Shown one piece after another: positions 13,672 to 24,736 of a DNA stretch of 64,000 bases. The notes below the pieces were generated by a model. It was not told the DNA's origin. It made no database searches and was given only the letters and a program-made list of their open reading frames with translations. Source of the stretch: Darksidea phi (taxonomy: Eukaryota > Ascomycota > Dothideomycetes > Pleosporales > Lentitheciaceae); assembly GCA_030770425.1 (NCBI GenBank), contig JASJFT010000007.1, positions 66,245-130,244 of the forward strand, in the 5' to 3' direction. Position 1 is the stretch's first letter. Each line of letters starts with the position of its first letter. A program made the translations under genes and the position numbers.

Positions 13672-13989
13672 TAAGTAGGATACTGGTATCATCGCGGGCA
13701 ATTTTTATACTATAGGTGGTGTTAGTACGCTAACTCCTCGCTACCGCTGTTGGTCTCCCAACGCTCTGTAGTTCGGCATCACATATCATTTCTCGTCCAG
13801 CGCCTCAATGTTCGAAACATCACCTCGTCGCTCACGATCGACAGTACTGTATACAGCTCTACAGCTCTATTATCGTGTATAAGGTGTGGGTATAGCACCT
13901 CTACTATGTACAAACTCCTACTATATTTCGTACGGACCTTCTAAAGAGACTCCCACTATGCAAATCCAAATCAAATAAAGTTACTGGTT

Positions 13990-14514
13990 TTCCATCTTGT
14001 CTATTCATTACACATTATCTGTCGGATCCCACCGAATTCAAATCGGACAGTACAAAAGTCGCACACACATCGTTCTCGGCATGGACGTAGTTCTAGACCA
14101 AGCAAAACACGGGTCTGTCTGAGGTGCACAATCTTGGTGTGTTGTTGTCTCCAGCACACTCGAGTTGCTGCCTGCATACGGTGAGCGAAAAATGCAATAC
14201 GCGGAAATATTGAGCTTATGAGGCATGCACAAGCCGCTCGTCTTGAGTAAATGCCTCATAGCCAGTGCTGTTGGCTTCTCTGACAGGAGAGAGCCGGTGG
14301 ATTGAACGAAATTCGTGAAAGAAATCGACAGCTCATCGAGCCATAAAAGCGGTTATCATTATCTATGCAAATGAGTAAGACAACTACAGGATGACCTATT
14401 ATGTAACACAATTGCAACTCCAGCTCACCATGCAAATCTCACAGGCATACCACCCCCTCCAATCTTATGCTACACTCGATGTTCTCCCATCCACTCCCTG
14501 TTCCCCTCCCTTCT
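13990..14514. other. Intergenic between insertion and glucanase
   Basis: No gene seen. It contains the 3' flank of the exo-glucanase gene. Polypyrimidine-rich stretches are present near 14,450-14,515. Confidence 0.4.
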
Positions 14515-15859
14515 TCACAGATTGGTACAGTACTTCCCAAACTTACGCGCCGTCGGTGGCTGAGGGAACACGTCGTTGTCTAGAAGTTGGAACAAATCCC
14601 ATTCTCCGGCACTTCCCTCCGTCTTGAAATTCCAAAACACCCACCCGTTCGACCTAGCTTCGAACACCTCAAGTTGCGTCTCTATCCACCGCCTCACGTC
14701 ATCTTTCCACTCCCAGCTCCAGTCCTTGACCTTGCCGCTCTTCCCTTCACATGAGCCCATATACCAGCTGCCTACAGAAGACCCCTCGTACCGGTTTCCC
14801 GCCCGAAACCCATTAAGATGGGGAGCGCAGTCAGTCATAGCACCGGACCATTCGCCGATGATGTTCCATTTGTCCGAAGTCGCGTAATCATAGATAGCGT
14901 TACAAGCGAGCGTTCGGTGCTCAGTTGTAGTCATACCAACCAAGTCCGGTGTGAATATTTGATACTCATGGTGATCTACAATCACCCCTTGTGCGTTGTT
15001 ATCTGAGGGTGAAAGGAAAGTGTTAAGCCAGGCCGGGTCCCAAAATCCATCGTGCATCATCATAGGCGTATCGCTGATCTGCCTTAGATTATAGAATCCA
15101 TCGCGGTAGAATTGCTGCACCATGTATTGGTCGAGGGCATTGAGGAAGGGTTCATTAAGGAGTTCGATGGCTATGATGACGTCTTGCATGTCCTTGGTAG
15201 CGTACTTTTCTCCAAGGATCTTGAGTACAGTATGCGTTTGGGGAATGCTGTCGCCTTGACCCCATTCAGGAGTAGGAGCTTTATGCCCGCTGTGGTCGAA
15301 GCCATTCTGTGATTTGGGCGCTGCGTGTAGATCGATGATGATTCTAAGGTCTGTCTCGCGCGCCCACGCTACCGCTTTGTCGAGGTATGGCGCCGCGCCA
15401 GATGTATATGGCCCGCCGACATCGAGGTATGCCCAGTATCCAACGGGTATGCGGACAACATTGAAACCGGCCTTCTTGATCTTCTCAAAATCCTCGAGTT
15501 TAACGAAGTTGTCCCAGTGAGGCTTCAATGCGTTGAAGCATTCGCCTTTGCCTAGCTTCTCGCAGAGTGTCCACTCATCGGCGACAGGCCAGTCACCCGT
15601 GCTATACTTTTCGAAGATTGATGGCGTGATGAAGGGTTCGAGGACGAGCCAGCCCCCGATGTTGACGCCTCGGACTTTGCCCTTGCCCCAATCGAAGGCT
15701 ACCTGACGCTCTTTGAGGGTCATGTTTCTGTTGCTGCATTAATGAATTAGTGTGGAGAAAACGTGATGCGGATACTTGCTTCATTGGCGCGGCTGGTGCG
15801 GCGACCACCATGGAAGCTGCGGCAGCTAGGATTACTGCTGGTGCGAGTGCAAAGCGCAT
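14515..15859 (-). CDS. EXG1: Secreted exo-1,3-beta-glucanase, GH5 family (EXG1-like)
   Basis: Two exons, complement of 15780-15859 and 14515-15733, give 432 residues. Exon 1 encodes a signal peptide (MRFALAPAVILAAAASMVVA, then APAAPM). Exon 2 carries the GH5 domain: VNIGGWLVLEPF, RIPVGYWAY, the acid/base E221 in ELLNEP and the nucleophile E321 in GEWSGA, ending VFWNFKTEG..W. The enzyme trims glucose from 1,3-beta-glucan ends in the cell wall or secreted glucan. The two frames join only if the 46-nt intron starts with GC (donor AA|GCAAGTAT, acceptor ATGCAG); the nearby GT would put the catalytic domain out of frame. Without exon 1, translation from the ATG at 15,723 would give an unsecreted enzyme, so the GC-AG join is favoured. 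Confidence 0.9.
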
Positions 15860-16719
15860 TATAGAAGCGGATGCAAGTATTAGCTATTGGATACGAATTT
15901 GCAGCTTGTGCGGTGCGAGACAAAAGCGAGCGTTTGAAGTGAGATGAAGTAGAACAGAAGCCGGTGCTGCTCGCGGAAGTGTCAAGCACAAGCGGAGGGG
16001 GCTGCTCGGATAGGAAGAACGTGCTAAGTATGTATGTGGCAGTGATAAGTCCACCGTAGGATGCAAAAGGAAGTGGCTTTGGTACGGGCTTGCAATAACG
16101 GTGCCACCACAGGTATTACCCTTTCCCGGAACACCCCACTCGTACGTCCGAATGTTTTCTGCTACTTTTAGGTGGAGTTGTTGCAATCCATCGGTCATAG
16201 TGAAACTATGGCACATAAATAAGGTAGACCAACTGCTATGATATCACTTCCATCCATGTCTGCCCTATCAACGGCTTTCGATGGCACATTCTAAAACCAT
16301 TGCGGGCTACAGATCCTAGTCTTCAAGAACTCTACCCGGAAGACTTCTGACTTGTTGAACGTATCTTCAAGATGGTCATTCGCATGAAATGGCGAAATTG
16401 ATGTGCTCGTCCATGAGGGTGTAACCTCTGCTACTAGTCAGCAATTGAGCTGAATCAAGCGCACTTTTGATGGCTATTCCGAGGGAGGACGGAACAGAAA
16501 TAATGCGTTGCCTTACGAAGTTAAGCCAACTTCTCTTCCGATCGCGTTTTAACGCGCTGTCACATAATGTCACTAGCGTCTGCTTCGACATTCCGTGCAT
16601 ATTCTTGCGATGTTACCGTAAGCTACTGCCTAATTGCAGGTTAGTACTTATGCAGGCAAAGAACCGGACTTCGATCGTTCGCCTTCCTATCTTGCCGACA
16701 CATCCAGTCCACAATCCAA
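15860..16719. other. Intergenic: glucanase promoter and antiporter 3' flank
   Basis: No gene recognised in about 860 bases. The right half is the 3' flank of the antiporter and the left half should hold the exo-glucanase promoter; no clear TATA box or other motif stands out. Confidence 0.4.
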
Positions 16720-18259
16720 CTATGCCATTCCGTTTAAGTAACCGCGAGGATCCCCTTCCACTTCCACTTCCTCTTCGTTGTTCTCATGAGTATCACTATC
16801 TGCATCGTCGGTATCACGCACCATCCCATGAAGCCCCTCCCTCTCTGCACCGATCAATGGCGCCCGCTCTCCTTTGTGTCTTGCAAAGTGCCCTCCAATG
16901 CTAATGGCCAACGTGCTAAGCCCATGAACCAGTATACTCCCAAGCACAACGAAGCAAATGATCGGCCAGACGATATCTATCGCCCGCTGCTTTTGGTAGG
17001 GTAATCCAGCGGGAGGCCGCGGTAATGGAAACGACATATCGATTTTCAATTGCGCGCGAGCTTCCATGGCCAAGAAGAGCGCACCAACACCCATGGGTCC
17101 GAAGCTAAAGGTTTAGGTACAGATTAGCAAATGTCTCAGATCCGACTTTGTACCGCGGTGTTACGTACTGGCCGCAGAAGAGAGCTTCTGTAGCTGTCTT
17201 GACCTGTGGGAGCATCTTGAGCTTGTAGGCTGCGTAGACGATGGGGATTCTCCTGAATAGTAGTATGAGAACCAATAGCCCGACAAGGCGCCCTGGAGTG
17301 AGCGTATCGACGTGGGTGAACGACTTCCAGGGTATCATCGCGCCGAAGAAGATAAACATTGTACTGTTCAGCATGAGATCGATAACGACTGGGAGTCGCG
17401 TCTCTGCGGTCGGGCTGTTACCACCAGCAGAGAACCCGAGGCCAGCAAAGAACGCAACGAGGAAGTCGTCAACGCCTAACGTCGACGCAACTCCCAGCGA
17501 GAAGATGGCTAAAAGAAGATAGAACGCCAGATAGCTCGCGCCGCCCATCATTTCGCGCTGGTGACTAAATTTATATATCCTGTTGAAGACATGACCGATG
17601 ATCAGTCCTAGGGCAGTGCCGAAGGCGCATTGGTAGAGGATGGTAATAAGAAGCCATTTTTTGAAGACGTCGCCAAGGGTACTTTTAGTGAGGATGTTAA
17701 GCCCGATGTAGAGAAACGGAAAAGAGACACCATCGTTGCAGCCGCTCTCTGCCGAAAGAAGGTCTCGGATACGCTTGGGAACGCGTGTACTGAACTGAGA
17801 GTTGGATAAGACTGATGCTGCAAGCACCGGATCTGTGGGCGTGAGACAAGCTGAGATGACAAGCGCGGTCGCGAAATCTGTCTGGAAAAGCAGTTTGGTG
17901 AACACGGCGCAGACAAGCCAACCAAATGTCATGACTGGACCAAGAAGCGTGGCGATACTCTTCCACTTGCTCTTGAGATAATGCTCTGGCAGTTCCAGCC
18001 CAACTGCAAAGCACTGGATGCCAACAATTAGGCGCGTGAACTCTCGAATGACATCATCACCAAAACCCCAGTCATAGGGCGTCAACTGGCCTATCCCTCG
18101 TGGTCCGAAAAAGATGCCGAAGACAGTAGCTAGAGGCGGTTCCGATAGATGCAGTCGATTCCGGATCATGAGCGAAAAGAGGGCATAGAGAAGGAGAAAT
18201 GAGGCGAGGACGAGGTAGGACAGATGCGGAGGCGTTGGCTCCAGTTGGCTCCACGTCAT
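16720..18259 (-). CDS. NHA1: Plasma-membrane Na+/H+ antiporter (NHA1/CPA1 type)
   Basis: Two exons, complement of 17169-18259 and 16720-17104, with a 64-nt GT-AG intron, encode 491 residues. About 12 hydrophobic membrane segments run from PHLSYLVLASF near the N-terminus to IVWPIICFVVLG. Conserved transport motifs are FGIFFGPRGIG, LTPTDPVLAASV, and ESGCNDG with the N-D pair typical of cation exchangers. The protein should exchange cytosolic Na+ or K+ for H+ at the cell surface. The frame is open further upstream to a GTG at 18,415, but the first in-frame ATG is at 18,259 and it matches the usual family start (MTWSQLEPTPPHL). The hydrophilic C-terminal tail is short (about 60 residues, acidic EEEVEVEGD) compared with the long tail of yeast Nha1. 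Confidence 0.9.
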
Positions 18260-18921
18260 GCTGCACGGTTCCAGAGCTGGCGTAGATTTGCTGTCTTTGG
18301 AGTGAGTAAGTGCAGGTGGGCTTGTAAACGTCGAGGAATCGAGGAATTCGGCGGAGCGCTCACTCCTTCTAAGGCCTGTTCGTACGTGGTACGGGGATGT
18401 ATCGGGCAAAGGCACGCATCATGACAGAGGGGAATAAATAGAAATAAGCGGTGGAAGGAGGATTAGCGGATAAGGACGCAATTTCTATGACGAAATGAAG
18501 ACAATTGGGGGATGGACGGCACACTAGCAAGTACCGGGATCTAACGTGTTCTCGCAACTTGATTGGTTGTGCAGGACATTAACCGCATGTTTCACCAAAC
18601 TGGCTGATCGGCGTTAGTTAAAATGTTTCACATGTGCATATGCATGGTATCGTGCATGTTGCAGGGCTACCCGGCGCTCATCAGAAGGATGGCACTTGTA
18701 GACCAGGTGTTCCTCGAACATAAGAAAGAATATGGAGACGCGTGGACGAAGATTGATCCTGGCAATACGCTATGAAGCAGCTTCTCTTGTGTTGGGCCCC
18801 AAACGCCAGTTACCGCTCAATGCAAGTCAATTTCATCTCACCGTCACAACTGAAAGTTAAAAATACACACAAAAGTACATTGAGAATCCGAGAAACCGAC
18901 CCGAAAGAATCACCATCCGTT
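18260..18921. other. Intergenic: antiporter 5' flank and ORM1 3' flank
   Basis: No gene seen. The left part is the antiporter leader; the right part is ORM1 3' sequence. Confidence 0.4.
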
Positions 18922-19630
18922 TTAAGCATCGTCCGGTGGGTCGGAAAATATCGAGAAACGTATCCTGTGAGCCTATATGTAGTTAGTTCCCGTTGCCCGA
19001 CCGAAAGCTCGACATGGCTTACCGAAGGAAGCTTCGGGATGACCACAGCGATGGTGGCCAGTGTGTTGACGATGAAATATGTCAGATCATAATGGGTGTA
19101 ATGTGTGCTGACCAAGAACAGCGCGATTGGAACAAACATCAGGAACTTCTTGGCCGGTGTATACTGGTCCCCGTTGTCAATCTGCTCCCACATGTTGAGG
19201 TTGTCGTAGGCACCAGAGTTGAAGTCGAAGGGTACGCCACGGACGTAGTGGAACATCAGATAAGATCCCGCCATGTACGAGATGTTGGTCAGGGTCCAGG
19301 ATGTTTCCTGCGATACGCCTGGCATGATGTCGAATAGTATCTTACCGATGACGATGAGAACGAGGTGAATCACCCAGGCGCCTGTGATGGCAATGTTAGC
19401 CAGCCCGTGGTGGATGACGCCACGTATCTATTCACGCTCTCAAGATGACTTCTCGCCGCTCATAAGCTCAAGTCTAGGTATAGAGGCGACTCACCCTTCG
19501 CATTCACCCACTCCGCGTTCAGGTTGGGCAGGGCAGACTGGTCGTTGAGCTGTTCGATGGATTCTGGGGGTTCGGTGTAGACGAGACTACTGCTACGCCG
19601 TCTCCGAGCCTCGTTCGCGTCGAAGGGCAT
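18922..19630 (-). CDS. ORM1: ORM family regulator of sphingolipid synthesis
   Basis: Three exons, complement of 19495-19630, 19023-19381 and 18922-18972, encode 181 residues (introns 113 and 50 nt). Orm proteins are ER membrane proteins that bind and inhibit serine palmitoyltransferase. The family signature is strong: LNAEWVNAKGAW, WTLTNISYMAGSYLMFHYV, GVPFDFNSGAYDNLNMWEQ and YTPAKKFLM, with four hydrophobic segments. The N-terminal RRRRSSSLVYTEP matches the basic-serine cluster that the Ypk1/TORC2 pathway phosphorylates in yeast Orm1/2, so similar control is likely. Intron 1 is longer than its neighbours and its last 45 bases are open in frame, but skipping them gives the conserved join NAKGAWVIH. 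The last exon encodes AHRIRFSIFSDPPDDA. Confidence 0.93.
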
Positions 19631-20220
19631 ATTGGCGGACGAGGTCCTCAATGGGCGGGGCCGCGGGTTACTAGCGAAGCTCAAGCGGGACGTGCGATTG
19701 AGGAGTATGGGCGACAGTTTGGCGGTATTGAGGAGAGCTCTGAAGAGCTTCGAACGCGGGCAGGCTTGTTTGATGATGTGGATGGCAGTGGTCCAACAGC
19801 AATGCAAAGTGCGTGCGGGTGGTGGCAGATGCTACGCACGCCCAACACCTTTCGGCCTGTCCGAGCTTGGGCCCGCTGAACGAATGGCGAGTGGTGAATG
19901 GCGAATGGATACGCTGAGCGGATGAGGATGGCGTTGCGGTCGAGGGGCGAGCCGGGGGAGACCGCGGGAGGGCGTACTGGAGGGAGCGGGGTTGCAACTT
20001 CGCTCGATGCGGTGAAGTGAAGGTTGGGGGGGGGAGGGTGAGAGGAGGCAGGTGCCGCTTAAGAGGACAGTAATCGTGGGTTGACCTTCACAGCCGCCCG
20101 GGCCAATCAGCGTGCACCTAAGCTGCGACTGCTAACCCCGTCTGCGCAATGCACGCCGCGTCTTAATACCACATTACACTACCACACCACAGTCAACTTC
20201 ACTCCACCTCTCGCACCGCC
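19631..20220. promoter_or_regulatory. Shared divergent promoter region of ORM1 and IEC3
   Basis: The two genes are transcribed away from each other over 590 bases. The region has a run of G residues near 20,025-20,035 and CA-rich sequence just before the IEC3 start. No classical TATA box is seen. An upstream open frame on the minus strand continuing from ORM1 lacks a family match. Confidence 0.45.
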
Positions 20221-21435
20221 ATGGCCACCGAAGCAGATCCCGTCCCCGAAGGCCAACTCCACATCGCCGCCGCTGCCACCCCACACATAGCCGCCCACAG
20301 CGCGCAGAAGCAGCCCGTCAAGCGATCATGGAGGTAAGGACGCGCCTGACCCGCTCACAAGGCGCGACGCTGACGGCGAAAACAGGCGCAAATACCGCAA
20401 GATGCGCATCAGGTTCGAGGACACGATGAGCGCAAGCAACCAGTTGATTCTCGATGAATGGAAGGCCCAGGCCCTTGCGCGGCGGCTGCAGGAGCAAAAC
20501 GAGTGCGTCAACCTTCACCTTCGCCTGCGGTAACAATACTGACCGGGCACAGTCAAATCCTCGACATCCTACTTGACATAAACGATGCTGCCCGCCTCCC
20601 CGCAACCCTCCGCTTCGACCTGCGCAGCCTTTCTGAAATAGAAACCACCGATGCCGCCCTGCAGACGGACCCCGTCCCGGAACTCACACGCCAAAAGCTA
20701 CACGAACTTAGAGCAGACCTTGCCAACCAAGTCATAACAACGGAAGAGTACACGCGAAGAGCAGAGCAGCTACACAACCTGCAACCAGTAAAACCAGGCC
20801 GGTCACTCGCCAGTCTGGAAGCAAAGGTTCCGCATACCTGGGAGGCCCCCGACCCGCCAATAGAGGGCATCGACCTGACGGAAACTGCGCCTGGCTATCT
20901 CGATCCCGCCCATGAGGAGGAATACCTCCTTGCGTTAGATCTCGCCCTCGCTGACCCCGCCTACAACTCCGACTCTCACGACGACCGCCCGCTCCGCCTC
21001 AACCTTCCCCAATCTCTGCCTTCCGAGAAAGATCTAACCATCCGAAACCCGGACAGTGTATATAATTGGCTCAGAAAAAACCAGCCACAGGTCTTCCTGC
21101 AAGACAAGGACGCTCTACATCCCGAGAACGCGTCCGAGAGGTCGTCTGCGCGAACAGGCATTGCTAGCGGTCGCCTCAAGCGCCAGTCCAATGTCGGCAC
21201 TCCGGGCCCCAAGACAGACCACGATGACGAAGACGCGTTTGCCCCCGAAAATGGCACCGGCGCCAAAGGACGGAAAGGCAAAGGCGGCGCTGGCGGCGGT
21301 GGTGGCGAAGACGACTCTGCTTACAGACCAAAGGGTGGGAGCAGTCGTCCTGCTAAGCGGAAAAGGGAGGACGGAGATGTTGTTCCTAAAGGCGGTAGGA
21401 AGAAAAATAGGGCGAGCGCAGGAGTCGCGAGCTGA
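20221..21435 (+). CDS. IEC3: INO80 chromatin-remodelling complex subunit Iec3-like
   Basis: Three exons, 20221-20333, 20386-20502 and 20553-21435, encode 370 residues (introns 52 and 50 nt). The N-terminal region KRSWRRKYRKMRIRFEDTM, followed by a helical stretch LQEQNDQILDILLDIN, resembles the Ino80_Iec3 domain known from fission yeast, where Iec3 is a fungal-specific INO80 subunit. The middle is acidic and helical. The C-terminus is low-complexity and basic (glycine run, RPAKRKRED, GGRKKNRA), consistent with nuclear import and DNA contact. The first ATG lies in CCGCCATGG context. Identification rests on the N-terminal domain; the rest is poorly conserved in this family. Confidence 0.75.
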
Positions 21436-21787
21436 TGATTCTGACTTGCGTTTAGACTTGAAACGATCCAAGCAGTCAAAGAGTCATATCTTCATATCTG
21501 AAGACCCTGGATCAGGATATGGAAGAGTAATTGGGGGTCCAATTTGGATCGTATCTGCATTTTCACGCCCTGTATTAGCGTCATCGGATGGCATCGGCGT
21601 AACATGGCTGGATACCCTTAAGAATATGAACTATCAATCTAGCTGTGGCGGGCTATAAACATCCATTTAGTATTTTTACATTTGAAGCCATATGATGCCA
21701 TGCGCCTGCGCCACGCTGTCTACGTCTTTTCAATATGGTACAACATAATACACAAGTCTTCCTTGTTCACATCCCTCATACTCTCGT
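21436..21787. other. Convergent 3' flanks of IEC3 and mS35
   Basis: The two genes end towards each other across about 350 bases. AT-rich sequence near 21,660-21,780 probably holds both polyadenylation sites; no gene is present. Confidence 0.45.
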
Positions 21788-22970
21788 CTATTTTAGTTGC
21801 TTGCCCCTCACTCCACCGACCACCACCGGTTGAGCTTCTGGCGTGGTAAACGGCAAGCTCGTCTCAATTATCTTCCTCCCATCTACTAGCAGCCCATTGT
21901 TCAACTTCCTGTCGTCCAACTTCGCCGTTTGCGCTCTCTTTTGTTCGAGATACTGCTTCCTCTCCGGCGTCAAAATCCAATCCTGCGGAAATTCATGCCT
22001 CTTCTTTGGTTTATGATGCCTAAAGTCAAACGGCACGTCCTCGAATGTATCTGCACCATCCTTTGATTCCGCCAAGAGCTTACTGATTGTCTCGCCTAGG
22101 AAGCGTTTGTTCTGTGCTTGGGTATCGAAGTCTTCGCACGACATTTTGATTACGTCAGTGTCGGGGTTGTAGCGCGGCCCGGCGAGTTTTATTAGCTTGG
22201 CGCGTTGAGTGGACAAGAGATCCATGTCAGAGGCTGAGAACTCGACGACGACTTTGTTGGTGGAGGGGTGCGATTCGCCCAAGTACGAGGTGTAGCGAAA
22301 ACGGAAAGGGGTCGCGGACGTAGGGGGTTCGAAGGGGCGGGCGAGTTCTATCACAGATTAGCTTCTTGCGATCCAAGTCTTAACCTCACATCTCGAATTG
22401 CAAGAAATGAGGGGTGACGGTAAACGTACGACTCAACAATGGCAATTCCCAAGCAATCAGCCTTGCATACTCTCTCAACTCTCTGTGTTGCTCCAACTCT
22501 CCATGCCCCAAACTTGTCAAATCGTCCCCGTAGTAGTCCTCATCCGGGCCCATACTCTCTTCTCCCTCGGCCCAGAACCCAGGCCTTCCCTGATCCGCCG
22601 GCAACTCGAAATCTTCATCATCGTCGAGCTCGAGGCCGGGGGTGAGAGGATTCCCATTCTTCCCCTTGCGGATGGCCTCTTGCACGAGCCCGGGGTCCAG
22701 GGCTTTCAGGTCTTCGACGAGTTTGCGTAGTTGAAGCGCGGTTAGCGAGGCGGGAGCCTCTTCATTCTTAACTTGGTCCGGGATTTGAGTGAGGGGTTCG
22801 GCGGCGGTGGTTACGGAGCCTTCTTGTGGGTCGTCCGAGGCGCGCAGTGGGGAAGTTGAGGATATTGGCCGCTGCCATTGTATCGTGAATTTTGGTGGGC
22901 TGTATTGCGCCGATATACGAGACGGACACCGTCGTGTATATAGGAGTAATCGCCGTGATATTGATGCCAT
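21788..22970 (-). CDS. RSM24: Mitochondrial small-subunit ribosomal protein mS35 (Rsm24)
   Basis: Two exons, complement of 22430-22970 and 21788-22347 (82-nt intron), encode 366 residues. The N-terminus (MASISRRLLLYTRRCPSRIS) is a basic, serine-rich mitochondrial presequence. The second exon carries the MRP-S28/mS35 domain: PFRFRYTSYLGE, HPSTNKVVVEFSASDM, KLIKLAGPRYNPDTDVIKMS and FEDVPFDFRHHKPKKRHEFP. The protein is a component of the 37S mitoribosomal subunit. The intron uses GTACGT and a CTAATC branch site, and the join restores PLLSQLARPFEPP. It is divergent from ALG13, with only 210 bases between starts. Confidence 0.9.
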
Positions 22971-23180
22971 TGCGATGGATGCGTGTTGATGCCCTCAACT
23001 TTTCGCCATGCAGGAGCGGACTTCCGTGCTTGGCAACGGAGGAAAGTACGGCCGGGCCGGGGCTGGTGCTATGTTCATCCTTTAATGTCATCGCATAGTC
23101 TAAGCACTCACTTTGAATATATAATCGCTTGGATATCCAATCGCGCGCTAACATCTTGGACAAGGAGCCCGAATATCAAA
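22971..23180. promoter_or_regulatory. Bidirectional promoter between mS35 and ALG13
   Basis: Only 210 bases separate the two divergent start codons, so the promoters must overlap or be shared. No TATA box is seen close to either start, although ATATATA occurs at about 23,117, 60 bases before ALG13. Confidence 0.5.
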
Positions 23181-23862
23181 ATGAAAGTCTGCTTCGTTAC
23201 TACTGGAGCTACAGCACCCTTCACAGCACTCATTGAATCCATTCTGAAACCGTCGTCTCTGGACGCACTGTTAAAGGGAGGCTATACCCATCTTTTCATT
23301 CAGTATGGAAATGCCAAGGCTATCTACACGGATCGTGCGAACGCAGCCAGGACCTACCTTCAGCACGGCGAAAAGGAACAAGAACTGATTATAGACGGCA
23401 TGGACTTCAACTCTGATGGATTGCAGGAGCAGTTCAAATTGGTGCAGCAATCGAAAGGCTTAATCATCTCACATGCAGGTATATCGCCTTAGTCTACCCG
23501 TTTTACATTGCTAGAGATGGTTGACAGCTCTCAGGTTCTGGGTCGATACTGGCAGCTCTACGATACCAAGTTCCGCTCATCGTCGTGCCAAACGCCAAAC
23601 TTCTCGACAATCACCAAGAAGAGCTCGCTGTTGCGATGGAGAGGTCCAATTACCTGCTCCAAGGGGATGTCAGGTATGCGCATCACCCCTCCATTCCTGA
23701 TTATCACTAATGCAGACCCCTAGAGACCTTGTGCCAGCTATAGAGAAGTCCGAAAATTTCCGGAGTAAGATGGCGCAGTTCCCTCCGGTCACGAGTGGCA
23801 AGCACCGGGAGACTAAGAGCTTCGCGGCGATCATGGACGAGACGATGGGTTTTTTAGACTGA
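23181..23862 (+). CDS. ALG13: UDP-GlcNAc transferase catalytic subunit Alg13
   Basis: Three exons, 23181-23478, 23535-23673 and 23724-23862, encode 191 residues (introns 56 and 50 nt). The protein is the GT28-type C-terminal half of the Alg13/Alg14 enzyme, which adds the second GlcNAc to dolichol-PP-GlcNAc on the cytosolic ER face. Signatures are MKVCFVTTGATAPF at the N-terminus, LIISHAGSGSILAAL with the sugar-nucleotide loop, and VVPNAKLLDNHQEELA. The first intron acceptor is the second of two close AGs; only that choice gives HAGSGS. Length and lack of a membrane segment fit Alg13, which depends on Alg14 for anchoring. Alg14 is not in this window. Confidence 0.9.
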
Positions 23863-24736
23863 AGCACACATTCCCACTAGCACGCTAACTCTCACTATTG
23901 GAGAACTGCTCCGGTCATGAACATATCGCACCATACCTGGGTGGAGCCTGCCGCTGGCCCACCTCTGCACTTATAACGGTGCAAGTAGTTCAGGCACAAT
24001 CATTACGTTGATGCTCCGGACGTATTCTCGTCTCATCGCACCATGTTCAAATAGATGTGGTCGGTATGCACAAAGCCCCTCTTCAAACTAGAGCTGTACA
24101 ACCATTTAGCGAAAACATACCTTACCATCCCCTTTTCCAGAAGTAACGGATGAAAGCAAAGCGTACTACTCTAAACTCTACACATCGGTTCACAGCTTCC
24201 ATGAACTTTGCGCCGAAGTCTTTTCAAGCCACTGACGTAATGTACTTTGAGATATGCTCTTCTAAAGGAATCCTGTTAGGTCAAGCCGAAGGTTAGAAAA
24301 GGATCGAGAGTACCTAGTTGCTTCAGCCGAATGTTACGAGCTTACAGCATCGAGTTAGGCTACAGGTAGAAGGACTGTCAAGAAGATAAGAAGCGACGTG
24401 TATTGGTATCCCTTACAGCCCTATAACCGAACCGAAGGATTTCCTAGATACCTCTTTGCACCGATTGCCTCCCAGAGCACAATACCTTGACACAAGTCTA
24501 AGATTATTTCACCACGCCTAACCAAGTCAACCTATGTGCGGACTTTTATTCTGGTACTGTAGGTGAACACCAGATCCATCACAATCGAACCCGTTCCATC
24601 ATACACATACCTACTCGAACACTGTCGGTGCGCCGGCACCGCCACGGGGCCTAACCTGGTTGATCGGGCGCGGGTTCTCCTTGTGCCTTTTACACTGTTA
24701 GCGACCTCTCTAAGTGTATTTTCAAAAAGAAAAAAC
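23863..24736. other. Convergent 3' region of ALG13 and the aminotransferase
   Basis: About 870 bases without a gene. No open frame has a convincing product and no tRNA cloverleaf motif was found. Confidence 0.45.

Larger units (their letters stand above)
12796..13989. mobile_element. Probable transposable-element insertion with RIP-like decay and 15-bp flanking repeat
   Basis: The 15-bp sequence ATAAAGTTACTGGTT occurs at 12,796-12,810 and again at 13,975-13,989, as expected for a target-site duplication around an insert of about 1.16 kb. Inside, from roughly 12,950 to 13,700, CA and TG are scarce and TA is abundant: in 13,021-13,200 I count about 22 TA against about 7 CA plus TG. This is the mark of repeat-induced point mutation. 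I found no terminal inverted repeats, LTRs or intact transposase. A 15-bp variable-type duplication fits a non-LTR element better than a hAT or Tc1 element, but the class is not established. Confidence 0.55.

Noticed and set aside
12811..13974. Terminal inverted repeats or LTRs of the insertion
   Set aside because: Comparing both ends directly and as reverse complements showed no convincing similarity.
18260..18415. 52-codon N-terminal extension of the Na+/H+ antiporter
   Set aside because: It would start at GTG; the first ATG (18,259) matches the usual family N-terminus.
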